64,000 bases of DNA, from positions 1-64,000 of the forward strand of contig DASRAJ010000160.1 in NCBI GenBank assembly GCA_035638255.1, written 5' to 3'. This document shows, one piece after another, positions 43,427 through 50,732 of the stretch (the stretch's first letter is position 1; each line of letters begins with the position of its first letter). The notes beneath the pieces were generated by a model. It ran no database searches and had not been told where the DNA came from. It saw only the letters and a list, made by a program, of their open reading frames with translations. A program made the position numbers and the translations under genes. The DNA is from DASRAJ01 sp035638255 (GTDB lineage: Bacteria > Bacteroidota > Bacteroidia > Chitinophagales > UBA10324).

Positions 43427-45070
43427 ATGGAACCTAAGAAGAAAGCGAAGAAAGCGGTAAAGAAGACTGAGAAGAAAGAGCAGCAGATCATCGCATCTGT
43501 CCGTGAGGACTCCCCCGGAGAAGAAGTGAATCATGATGCAGAACGTTCTCCTGATGCAAATGATTTGGAAGTGAAGCCCGACTTCATGGTGGATGAACAG
43601 AAAGAAATTTCTACTGAGGAAATTGATCAGATATCCGCGCAATCAAATGAATCGCCCGACGAATCCCCGGAATTTATTGCACAGGAAAATAATGGGAATG
43701 ATTCGGAAATGAAGTCTGAAATCACGACGGAAGAAGAGAAGGAAACTTCTACCGGCGAAATAGATCAGTTGTCGGAGCAACAAAATGAATCGCACGGCGA
43801 ATCTTCCGAATTTGTTGCACAGAAAAATAACGGGGTTGAAGAGAACCAGGATGAAATAATTACTGAACCGCAGGAAATTATTTCTGTCAGTGAGGACTCC
43901 TTTGGGGAAGAACGCACTGGTATCCCGGAGGAAACAGACAACACACTCAACGACTCACCGGAAATTATTTCTGTCCGTGAGGACTCCTTCGGAGCAGAGA
44001 ACGACGATTTGAAATCACAGCACGATGAAGCACCTGTAGAACTTGAAGCAGTTTCTTCTCCGAAGGAGTCCTCGCGGACAGAAGCAGAATCATCTGTAAA
44101 TACACCGGAAGAAAAAGCCGCGCCGGAAGAAAAAAATAACGCTGCATACCTCAGTTCCCAGGTTGATAAGCTCATCAGACTAAAAGATGAACACAATTTT
44201 GTTGACTTCTGGTTTTATGTGAAGGAGCTGAACAAAATGATTTTCACGCTGCGTGGCTTGCAGAAAGATGAGCGAATGAAATTCAAAGAGCGCATCGGGG
44301 AATTGTGTGAGGATGCGAAAAAAATGCAGGATGAGCTGAAAGCAAAAATTGCGAAGACTTCTCACCTAAAGCTTGATCGGATTCAGCAGATGGTGGATGA
44401 AGCGATAAGCTTCGGCACGTCGCATGAAGAGATGGAGAAATCTTTTCATAAAATTGAAGAAGCCAATAAATTTTTAAGAGAAGGAAAAGTACAGGCGGAA
44501 GATGGCGAGGAATCAGCCGACATGAGCCGGGACCATCGTGAGAAAGCAAAAGAGATTATTAAAGGTGCAAAGGATAAAATCTTTGACCGCAAAAGAGAAA
44601 TTCGTGAAGGGAATTTTAAAAAGGTAACACAGCGGCTCAATGCAATTTCCGATTCATTGATGTCACAGGGACGACCTCAAAAAGTTTTTGACGGAATAAA
44701 AAGCCTGAGAAATGAAATGCGCTTGATGAATCTTGACCGCTCGCAACTGCGGGAGATTGATAACGTGATTGAAACCATCTGGAAAAAAGCGAGAGAGAAA
44801 GCAAGCACGGGCAGAGTGTATGAATCGAAGAAAAGAATTACCGACATGCAGGATTTAGCAAGACGGAAAGAAAAATTTATTCAAACACTTGAAAGCGAAA
44901 TCAAGGAACTAAATGTTAAATGGTCATCAAACGTGAAAAATGACTTCTTCAAGAACCGCGTGAACGAATGGATTGAAGAGAAGAAGCAAAAGATTGAAGA
45001 AACCAAAAAAGAAATGCAAAGTATTGACGAGAAAATAAAATTCCTTACGGAACAGTTGAATCGGACGTAG
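43427..45070 (+). CDS. Acidic-repeat and coiled-coil protein
   Basis: The 547-residue protein has a lysine-rich start (MEPKKKAKKAVKKTEKKEQQ) and a low-complexity acidic N-terminal half to about residue 235. That half contains SVREDSFG-type blocks (residues 24-33, 153-162 and 182-191) and the reverse-orientation SPKESSRTE at about 210-218. These blocks are encoded by a 24-base near-palindrome that also occurs in other genes. From residue 240 onward it is a long charged coiled coil of DUF349-like helical character (KLIRLKDEHNFVDFWFYVKE, then EIKELNVKWSSNVKNDFFKN). It lies between vWA and ATPase genes. The function is unknown. The 3' end is duplicated downstream. Confidence 0.8.
   Translation: MEPKKKAKKAVKKTEKKEQQIIASVREDSPGEEVNHDAERSPDANDLEVKPDFMVDEQKEISTEEIDQISAQSNESPDESPEFIAQENNGNDSEMKSEITTEEEKETSTGEIDQLSEQQNESHGESSEFVAQKNNGVEENQDEIITEPQEIISVSEDSFGEERTGIPEETDNTLNDSPEIISVREDSFGAENDDLKSQHDEAPVELEAVSSPKESSRTEAESSVNTPEEKAAPEEKNNAAYLSSQVDKLIRLKDEHNFVDFWFYVKELNKMIFTLRGLQKDERMKFKERIGELCEDAKKMQDELKAKIAKTSHLKLDRIQQMVDEAISFGTSHEEMEKSFHKIEEANKFLREGKVQAEDGEESADMSRDHREKAKEIIKGAKDKIFDRKREIREGNFKKVTQRLNAISDSLMSQGRPQKVFDGIKSLRNEMRLMNLDRSQLREIDNVIETIWKKAREKASTGRVYESKKRITDMQDLARRKEKFIQTLESEIKELNVKWSSNVKNDFFKNRVNEWIEEKKQKIEETKKEMQSIDEKIKFLTEQLNRT
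43497..43520 (+). repeat. 24-base palindromic element, copy 1 (in frame)
   Basis: Arms CTGTCCG and CCGGAG surround the core AGGACTCC. It encodes SVREDSPG inside the acidic-repeat protein. Confidence 0.75.
43884..43907 (+). repeat. 24-base palindromic element, copy 2 (in frame)
   Basis: Same orientation as copy 1, with a diverged right arm (TTTGGGG). It encodes SVSEDSFG. Confidence 0.7.
43971..43994 (+). repeat. 24-base palindromic element, copy 3 (in frame)
   Basis: Best-preserved copy, with CTGTCCG on the left, AGGACTCCT in the core and CGGAG on the right. It encodes SVREDSFG. Confidence 0.8.
44058..44081 (-). repeat. 24-base palindromic element, copy 4 (inverted, in frame)
   Basis: Opposite orientation to copies 1-3. 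Only one base differs from the reverse complement of copy 3. It encodes SPKESSRT. Confidence 0.8.
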
Positions 45071-45180
45071 TGCAGTATGAGCATCCGTGTCCCCAACCTT
45101 CGGAAGGGACACGGAGGGGGTACAACGAAAGCATTGACGAGAAAATAAAATTCCTCACCGAACAACTGAATCGCACCTGA
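45018..45180 (+). repeat. Duplicated gene end flanking a hairpin insert
   Basis: The last 16 codons of the coiled-coil gene plus its stop (45018-45070) are repeated at 45128-45180, in another frame. Both encode SIDEKIKFLTEQLNRT and a stop, yet seven codons differ and all differences are synonymous. Between them lie 57 bases with a perfect 10-base hairpin: TCCGTGTCCC at 45084-45093 and GGGACACGGA at 45106-45115. Confidence 0.85.
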
Positions 45181-45208
45181 AGCTGTCTGAAAAAAAACTC
45201 TGCATTCG

Positions 45209-45634
45209 TCATTTAAGCCCACATATATTGCTTACTCTTTCAAAGTACATACATCTCATTTCGGTTTCATCGGTGTCTGCCTGAAATTCCTCTTCTAACA
45301 TTTCCGCTTTTGAATTGTAGGTATCTATAATGTTCTCTATGTAACTACCGGTTTTATTTTCCATGATCGCTGCAAGCAGTTCACTAATTAATGCCTCGAT
45401 GTTTTCCGAATAAGCCCTTCTTTCATCAGGATTCTTGCATCCTGTATATCCCTCCCATCCGCAACTGCCTTCAATAAATTTTTCCTCGGCTTTAATTGCA
45501 TTAAGTTCTGTTATCATTTCCAATTTTTTTGAGAGCAGCTTTCCAAAGATACATGCCGGATGTTTTTGGTTGTCTTTCCGCTTCATAAAGTAGAACAAGA
45601 ACCAGCAAAAGGCGACAAAAAAAATCCCCACCAA
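45209..45634 (-). CDS. Membrane-anchored hypothetical protein
   Basis: These 141 residues open with one N-terminal transmembrane helix (MVGIFFVAFCWFLFYFM). A cytoplasmic, helical, cysteine-containing region follows (GSCGWEGYTGCKNPDERRAY, then FQADTDETEMRCMYFERVSN). No family is recognised. It is divergent from the AAA+ ATPase gene, with only 23 bases between the two starts, so the promoters overlap. Its real nature is supported by the signal-anchor and even composition, not by homology. Confidence 0.55.
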   Translation of the reverse strand: MVGIFFVAFCWFLFYFMKRKDNQKHPACIFGKLLSKKLEMITELNAIKAEEKFIEGSCGWEGYTGCKNPDERRAYSENIEALISELLAAIMENKTGSYIENIIDTYNSKAEMLEEEFQADTDETEMRCMYFERVSNICGLK

Positions 45635-45657
45635 AAATTTCGCTGTTACTTTGCTTC

Positions 45658-47157
45658 ATGAATATCTCATCAATAAAAACATTCAGCGAGCTGAAGCGAA
45701 GCGGTTATCAAACTAAAGCCATAAAAGACGAATTGCGCGACAATTTAATTCTGTCACTCAAGTCGAAAAAAAATGTATTCGAAGGAATCCAGGGTTATGA
45801 TGACTCAGTAATTCCTCATTTACAATCTGCGATTCTTTCACGGCACAACATCATCTTTCTCGGTTTGCGCGGGCAAGCGAAGACACGTCTTGCCCGGCTG
45901 ATGATAAATCTCCTTGATGAATACATTCCTGTGGTCGAAGGTTCTGAAATGAATGATGATCCTTTTCTTCCAATCTCCCGTTTTGCTCACGATGTGCTGA
46001 GAGAAAAAGGTGATGACACTCCAATCACCTGGCTGCATCGTGATGAGCGCTATGCAGAAAAATTGGCGACACCCGATGTGTCTGTTGCTGACCTCATCGG
46101 TGATGTTGATCCGATCAAAGCGGCAACATTGAAGCTTCCCTACTCTGATGAGCGCGTGATTCACTACGGAATTATTCCTCGCTCACACCGCTGCATTTTT
46201 GTGATCAATGAATTGCCGGATCTGCAGGCACGCATCCAGGTTTCACTCTTCAATATTTTGCAGGAAGGCGACATACAGATTCGGGGATTCAAAATGCGGT
46301 TGCCACTCGATATTGAATTTGTCTTCACTGCCAATCCTGAAGACTACACCAATCGCGGCTCCATTGTAACGCCATTGAAAGATCGCATTGACAGCCAGAT
46401 TCTCACGCACTATCCGAAGAGCATTGCTACGGCAAGAAAAATTACCGAGCAGGAAGCAGAAATTACTTCATCGCAAAAAGAAGCCATCACCATTCCTTCC
46501 CTCATGCGTGATCTCATTGAGCAGGTGGCGTTCGAAGCGCGCACAAGTGATTATGTAGATAAGAAGAGCGGCGTTTCCACACGCCTCACCATTTCTGCCC
46601 TCGAAAATTTATACAGCACCATCGAGCGAAGAATGCTCAACAACCGCGAGCCGAAAGGCAATGCGCGCGTGAGTGACATCTATGGCATTCTTCCTTCCAT
46701 CACCGGTAAAGTTGAATTGGTTTATGAGGGAGAAGTAGAGGGCATTGCCGGTGTTGCTACACTCCTCATTGGAAAAGCGATGCGGAAAATGTTTGCCGAA
46801 ATTTTTCCCAACCCTGATAAGGTGAAGAAATCGAAAACGAAAAACCCGTACGCTGAAATCATCAACTGGTTCAATGAAGGCAACACGGTTGACATTCTGC
46901 AGAATTGTTCGCAGCAGGAATATGAAATACAGCTTTATGGAGTGACCGGATTGCAGGAATTGGTTAAATCTTTTCTTCCGAAGGCATCAAAGCAGGAGCA
47001 ACTCTTCATGATGGAATTCACGCTGCACGGTCTTTCCGAATTTTCGCAACTCAGCAAACACAAATTGGAGACAGGAATCCAGTTTAAGGATTTATTGGGC
47101 AGCATGATGAACCTCGGTAATGTGGAGGAAGAAGGTGACGAAGCGCAGTTCAATTAA
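45658..47157 (+). CDS. MoxR/Mg-chelatase-like AAA+ ATPase
   Basis: The 499-residue protein is an AAA+ ATPase of the Mg-chelatase I / MoxR type. The Walker A loop is GLRGQAKTR (69-77), Walker B is FVINELPD (181-188), and LQARIQVSLFNILQEGDIQI with FVFTANPEDYTNRG follows as sensor 1 with the family's characteristic insert. It would remodel or activate a target together with a vWA partner, here the protein at 42242-43336. There is no chlorophyll or cobalamin cluster nearby, so true chelatase activity is unlikely. The start is directly after the divergent membrane gene. The stop overlaps the convergent lipoprotein gene by 4 bases. Confidence 0.85.
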   Translation: MNISSIKTFSELKRSGYQTKAIKDELRDNLILSLKSKKNVFEGIQGYDDSVIPHLQSAILSRHNIIFLGLRGQAKTRLARLMINLLDEYIPVVEGSEMNDDPFLPISRFAHDVLREKGDDTPITWLHRDERYAEKLATPDVSVADLIGDVDPIKAATLKLPYSDERVIHYGIIPRSHRCIFVINELPDLQARIQVSLFNILQEGDIQIRGFKMRLPLDIEFVFTANPEDYTNRGSIVTPLKDRIDSQILTHYPKSIATARKITEQEAEITSSQKEAITIPSLMRDLIEQVAFEARTSDYVDKKSGVSTRLTISALENLYSTIERRMLNNREPKGNARVSDIYGILPSITGKVELVYEGEVEGIAGVATLLIGKAMRKMFAEIFPNPDKVKKSKTKNPYAEIINWFNEGNTVDILQNCSQQEYEIQLYGVTGLQELVKSFLPKASKQEQLFMMEFTLHGLSEFSQLSKHKLETGIQFKDLLGSMMNLGNVEEEGDEAQFN

Positions 47158-47609
47158 TAGTTCCAGGTTACATTCAATTCGCAAGCGCCACTGCTATTTG
47201 TCAGGGTAATCGTGTTTCTTCCTTTCACATAATAATCATTGGGAATAAAACTGAATGCAGAAACAATATCATCATCATTGCCATTATCAAAATCCCAAAG
47301 TGAGAGTGTCCACGCATCGTGAATTGTGGTGATGGTGTAAGGAAGGTCGTGAGTGAAGTTTACCGGAACAGTAGCATTCTCATAATATGCGGAGCTGACA
47401 AGAAGGAAATTACCAGGATTATCTCCTTCATTGATTGCAAAATATAAATCTGCTCCGTCAACAACATCCCACTCATCACCGTAAGAATTCAACTGCGGAA
47501 AGCCATTTACAGTAATTGCGTTGATAGTCACAGAAACCGGCGGCGGACCTTTATCACAGGAAGTGAACGCAACGGCGATTACAATAAGAGAGGCAATTAA
47601 TTTTTTCAT
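47154..47609 (-). CDS. Lipoprotein with a C2-like beta sandwich
   Basis: From the ATG at 47609 (MKKLIASLIVIAVAFTSCDK) the product is 151 residues with a lipobox ending TSC. The rest is a beta sandwich with calcium-binding-like acidic loops (LWDFDNGNDDDIVSAF). FNPNDY-like and GRNTITLTN strands complete a PLAT/C2-like pattern. It is anchored in the cell envelope. The upstream tRNA-Thr lies 9 bases away on the same strand, so read-through expression from that tRNA promoter is possible. The function is unknown. Confidence 0.7.
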   Translation of the reverse strand: MKKLIASLIVIAVAFTSCDKGPPPVSVTINAITVNGFPQLNSYGDEWDVVDGADLYFAINEGDNPGNFLLVSSAYYENATVPVNFTHDLPYTITTIHDAWTLSLWDFDNGNDDDIVSAFSFIPNDYYVKGRNTITLTNSSGACELNVTWNY

Positions 47610-47618
47610 TAGAGTACG

Positions 47619-47692
47619 AGCCATCTCCGGGAGTCGAACCCGGGACCTTCTGATTACGAATCAAACGCTCTAGCCAACTGAGCTAAGATGGC
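47619..47692 (-). tRNA. tRNA-Thr (anticodon CGT)
   Basis: The acceptor GCCATCT pairs perfectly with AGATGGC. The D-arm is GCTCAGTTGGCTAGAGC, the anticodon stem TTTGA/TCAGA holds loop TTCGTAA (anticodon CGT), and the T-arm is CCGGGTTCGACTCCCGG. No CCA is encoded. Confidence 0.95.
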
Positions 47693-47706
47693 AATTAAAT
47701 TTTTGG

Positions 47707-47780
47707 GCTTATCTCCGAGAGTCGAACTCGGGACCTCCCCGATACAATCGGGGCGCTCTAGCCAACTGAGCTAAGATGGC
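47707..47780 (-). tRNA. tRNA-Thr-like gene (anticodon TGT) with defective acceptor
   Basis: The 5' half is identical to the neighbouring tRNA-Thr (GCCATCTTAGCTCAGTTGGC). The anticodon stem is CCCCG/CGGGG with loop ATTGTAT, giving anticodon TGT, and the T-arm CCGAG/CTCGG is intact. The 3' acceptor reads AGATAAG, so three of seven acceptor pairs are lost, and A32 is unusual. It is either a tRNA pseudogene or an isoacceptor that needs 3' editing. Confidence 0.7.
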
Positions 47781-47887
47781 AATTAAAAATGCGTGGCGAA
47801 TTTCCTTCTTTTCTTTTTAAATCCAAGTTGAAAAATCAGTGCGCTTATCTTTATTATTAATTTCATTGCCGTTCTCCAATTTGGTCT

Positions 47888-49822
47888 ATGAGTTCAAAGA
47901 AGCAGAAGAAAGAAAATAAGAAGGTTGTGCAGCACCCAACTGCTGCCATAAAAAACAGTTCGCAGGAGAAACTCACGAGAGTGCTGGCGATTATTGTCGG
48001 GGCAGTCGCTGTTATTGAATACATACAAACTCTCAGCTATAGTTTTGTATTGGACGATTACTCATCAATTATTGAAAACAGCGTGACGCAGGGAGGTTTT
48101 CACTCAATCCCCACCATTTTTAAAACAACATATCGCTTCGGTTATGCTATTCAGGGAGATGATCTCTACCGGCCCATTCCCAAATCTGTGTTTGCAATCC
48201 TGTGGCAACTGTTTCCAAACAATCCCTTCCCGGGCCATTTGCTTAATGTGTTGTTGTATGCAATTACCGGAATTCTGTTGTTTACCGTACTCACGAAGTT
48301 TCTTCCTCTCCGGCAGGAGTCCTCCGGACAGAAAATTTATCTTGCTTTCATCGCCGCGCTGCTCTTCGTTGCTCACCCGATACACACTGAAGCAGTAGCC
48401 AACATCAAAAGCATGGATGAGATTCTGAGTTTTTTCTTCTTCGTGATTTCACTTTTTTGGTTGCAGAAGTTTTTGGAAACAGATCGAAAGCGATGGATGA
48501 TGCTTGCTGCGATCAGTTATTTTGCATCCCTACTCTCGAAGGAATCTGCAATCACCTGCCTTGCGATTTATCCGCTTGCAATTTTCTTTTTTACCAAAAA
48601 ATCAATAGCCAAAAATTTTCAAATCAGCGGACTGATGCTCATTGCTGCTGTTATCTTTCTCATCATCCGATACAGGATTGTTGGAGCCACCGCTCCGCCC
48701 AATATGGCTGACAATGCGTTGCTTGGAGCGAAAGATTTCCTGACTCAGAAAGCTTCCGCCATATTCATGCTGGGTTTGTATCTGAAGTTACTTGTGTTTC
48801 CGTACCCCCTCACGTTTGACTATTCGTATAATCAAATTCCTTTGGTCGGCGCGGGTGACTGGAAATTTTGGATTTCAGCAATCATTTATGCTTCGCTGCT
48901 GGTAATTGCCCTGTGGCGATGGAAGAAAAAAGATTTAATCGCCTTTGGAATCCTGTTTTTTCTCGTCACTATTTCCATCTCTTCCAACCTTTTTATCCTC
49001 ATCGGCACACACATGGCAGAGCGATTACTCTATGTGCCGTCATTCGGATTTTGTTTTGCAATAGCTGTTGTGCTGGAAAGATTTATTCAGAAGAATACTG
49101 TTTTGAAAGCTGATTCTCTCAAATCATTTTTTCTGAATCGCGCAGTGTTGAGCAGTATAGCCGGGGCCATTATCCTTCTCTATTCATTGCAAACATGGTC
49201 GCAGAATCCGGTTTGGAAAAACAATTTAGCCCTGGACGAAAGCGGAGTGTTGCGGTCACCCGATAGCCATCGAACACATTTTTATCTCGGCAATTCTTTG
49301 CTGAAAAAGGAGTATTACTCAAAATTTTCTGACGCTGAGCAAAAGCAAATCATTCAGCGGGGAATTAATGAGTTGAGAAAGTCTGTTACAATCTATCCTG
49401 AGTTTGGTGATGCCTGGCTGCAAATCGGAAATTATTTTTCAGGTATTCATCAGAATGATTCCGCCATATATTATTTTCAAAAAACGCTTCAGCTTGAACC
49501 GTATCTCGCCACGGCACACAACAACCTCGGCACTGTATATTTTGATCAGAAGCAATACGACAAGGCGATTGCATCATTCACTGACGCCCTCCGCTATGAT
49601 CCGAATTACCACGATGCGTATCGCAATCTCGGAAGTGTTTATGGCACCATTGGAAGATTTCAGGAGGCCATTCCCTACTTCATGAAATCATTGGCAATTG
49701 CACCTGCAGATGGAGAGACCTGTTATTATCTTGGTGTCACTTACAAGAGTCTCGGCGATATGCAGAATTCTAAATTTTATCTTGACAAAGCCGCTGAGCT
49801 GGATCCGCGATTCAAAAAATAA
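47888..49822 (+). CDS. TMTC-like integral membrane glycosyltransferase with TPRs
   Basis: The 644-residue protein starts with a basic tail, then about ten transmembrane helices. A GT-C-type catalytic loop after the first helix carries the DD motif (FVLDDYSSII), and the conserved HPIHTEAVANIKSMDEILSF and SKESA motifs of O-mannosyltransferase-like TMTC proteins follow. Residues 475-644 are TPR repeats (YFQKTLQLEPYLATAHNNLG, FTDALRYDPNYHDAYRNLGS). It probably glycosylates exported proteins from a lipid-linked sugar. A 24-base palindrome is inserted in frame at 48308 (LRQESSGQK). An intrinsic terminator follows the stop. Confidence 0.85.
   Translation: MSSKKQKKENKKVVQHPTAAIKNSSQEKLTRVLAIIVGAVAVIEYIQTLSYSFVLDDYSSIIENSVTQGGFHSIPTIFKTTYRFGYAIQGDDLYRPIPKSVFAILWQLFPNNPFPGHLLNVLLYAITGILLFTVLTKFLPLRQESSGQKIYLAFIAALLFVAHPIHTEAVANIKSMDEILSFFFFVISLFWLQKFLETDRKRWMMLAAISYFASLLSKESAITCLAIYPLAIFFFTKKSIAKNFQISGLMLIAAVIFLIIRYRIVGATAPPNMADNALLGAKDFLTQKASAIFMLGLYLKLLVFPYPLTFDYSYNQIPLVGAGDWKFWISAIIYASLLVIALWRWKKKDLIAFGILFFLVTISISSNLFILIGTHMAERLLYVPSFGFCFAIAVVLERFIQKNTVLKADSLKSFFLNRAVLSSIAGAIILLYSLQTWSQNPVWKNNLALDESGVLRSPDSHRTHFYLGNSLLKKEYYSKFSDAEQKQIIQRGINELRKSVTIYPEFGDAWLQIGNYFSGIHQNDSAIYYFQKTLQLEPYLATAHNNLGTVYFDQKQYDKAIASFTDALRYDPNYHDAYRNLGSVYGTIGRFQEAIPYFMKSLAIAPADGETCYYLGVTYKSLGDMQNSKFYLDKAAELDPRFKK
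48308..48331 (-). repeat. 24-base palindromic element, copy 5 (in frame)
   Basis: Arms CTCCG and CGGACAG surround the core AGGAGTCCT in the same orientation as copy 4. It sits in a loop between membrane helices of the glycosyltransferase. Confidence 0.75.
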
Positions 49823-49824
49823 AA

Positions 49825-49851
49825 AAGACTTACCGATTGATGATAAGTCTT
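49825..49851 (+). terminator. Intrinsic terminator after the TMTC-like gene
   Basis: An 8-base perfect stem AAGACTTA/TAAGTCTT with an 11-base loop, followed by CTTATT. The region between the stem and the tRNA-Pro gene serves both strands. Confidence 0.5.
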
Positions 49852-49858
49852 CTTATTG

Positions 49859-49932
49859 TCGGGGTGAGAAGACTCGAACTTCCGACCTCCACGTCCCGAA
49901 CGTGGCGCGCTAGCCAACTGCGCTACACCCCG
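49859..49932 (-). tRNA. tRNA-Pro (anticodon CGG)
   Basis: The acceptor CGGGGTG pairs with CACCCCG. The anticodon stem CCACG/CGTGG holds loop TTCGGGA (anticodon CGG), and the T-arm contains GTTCGAGTC. The 5' C and CGGG pattern is typical of proline tRNAs. No CCA is encoded. Confidence 0.95.
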
Positions 49933-49948
49933 AAAAAAATAAGAGCGA

Positions 49949-49979
49949 CAAAGTTAACTTTCACTCTCTTCTGCTCAAA
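49949..49979 (-). promoter_or_regulatory. Consensus Bacteroidota promoter of tRNA-Pro
   Basis: On the minus strand TTTG (49976-49979), exactly 19 bases, then TAACTTTG (49949-49956) match the Bacteroidota sigma-factor consensus at both elements. Transcription should begin about 7 bases before the tRNA 5' end is reached, giving a leader of about 10 bases. Confidence 0.8.
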
Positions 49980-50071
49980 ACTTTATTCGATTTAAGATAC
50001 CATAAAAATGCAGGGATGATTTCTTTCTGCAAGTACGGGGATTTTAAAACGTTTTTTTTAAAGTGAAGTTG

Positions 50072-50079
50072 TAACTTTG
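50072..50079 (+). promoter_or_regulatory. -7 promoter element of the PIN toxin-antitoxin operon
   Basis: TAACTTTG is an exact TAnnTTTG match 16 bases before the ATG at 50095. It overlaps the TTG at 50077, which therefore is not the start codon. Confidence 0.5.
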
Positions 50080-50094
50080 AATCAAACAATTTTC

Positions 50095-50319
50095 ATGAAT
50101 CTTACTGAAGAAAAACAGAAACCGGAACCTCCGCTCTCTAATGTGCAAATGGAATTATTGAAACTTTTTTCTACCAATGTTCCAGACGAGGAATTATTAG
50201 AGCTGAAGAAGATCATATCTCGTTATCTCTTTGAGAAAGCACGTGACAAAGCTGATAAAATTTGGATTGAAAAAGGTTATGACGAAAACACCATTACTAA
50301 TTGGCTAAATGAAGGTTAA
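50095..50319 (+). CDS. Antitoxin partner of PIN toxin
   Basis: The product is 74 residues from the ATG at 50095 (MNLTEEKQKPEPPLSNVQME). It is helical and acidic (LLKLFSTNVPDEELLELKKI, then KADKIWIEKGYDENTITNWL), of a type found directly upstream of COG1569-like PIN toxins in Bacteroidota. It lacks a recognisable AbrB or ribbon-helix-helix domain, so repression of the promoter is not assured. Its TAA stop overlaps the toxin ATG by one base, which gives coupled translation. Confidence 0.65.
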   Translation: MNLTEEKQKPEPPLSNVQMELLKLFSTNVPDEELLELKKIISRYLFEKARDKADKIWIEKGYDENTITNWLNEG

Positions 50320-50732
50320 TGTATTGGTCAGTTGTTCTCGATACTAACTGCGTGATTAGTTCTGTATCCCGCTTTTCTCCCAAAAGAATTCTTTTAGACA
50401 AATTATTTGAGCAACAATTTGAAGCTGTAATTAGCAGCGATATTCTTCTCGAGTATGAAGAGAAAGTGTCAGAAAAATTTAATGATGAGATTGCCGAAGA
50501 ATTTATATCAGCATTAATAATGCTTCCCAATCTGAAGAAAATTGAAACATACTTTCGCTTTTCATTGATTGAAAGAGATCCTGATGATAATAAATTTGTT
50601 GATTGTGCCTTTGCTGCAAATGTTCATTGGCTTGTAACAAATGACAGACACTTTAATATTCTCAAAGCAATTGAATTTCCTAAGATCAACATTATCTCAC
50701 TTGAAGAATTCATCAAGTTGCTCGACGATTAA
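50319..50732 (+). CDS. PIN-domain RNase toxin
   Basis: The 137-residue PIN domain has the acidic catalytic set D8 (VVLDTNCVISS), E45 (DILLEYEEKV), D90/D95 (RDPDDNKFVDCAFAANVHWL) and D109 (LVTNDRHF). Such proteins cleave RNA with Mg2+. The group resembles COG1569 proteins annotated as putative toxins. The start overlaps the antitoxin stop. The last 20 bases overlap the 3' end of the convergent decarboxylase gene, so transcripts from both directions are complementary there. Confidence 0.8.
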   Translation: MYWSVVLDTNCVISSVSRFSPKRILLDKLFEQQFEAVISSDILLEYEEKVSEKFNDEIAEEFISALIMLPNLKKIETYFRFSLIERDPDDNKFVDCAFAANVHWLVTNDRHFNILKAIEFPKINIISLEEFIKLLDD

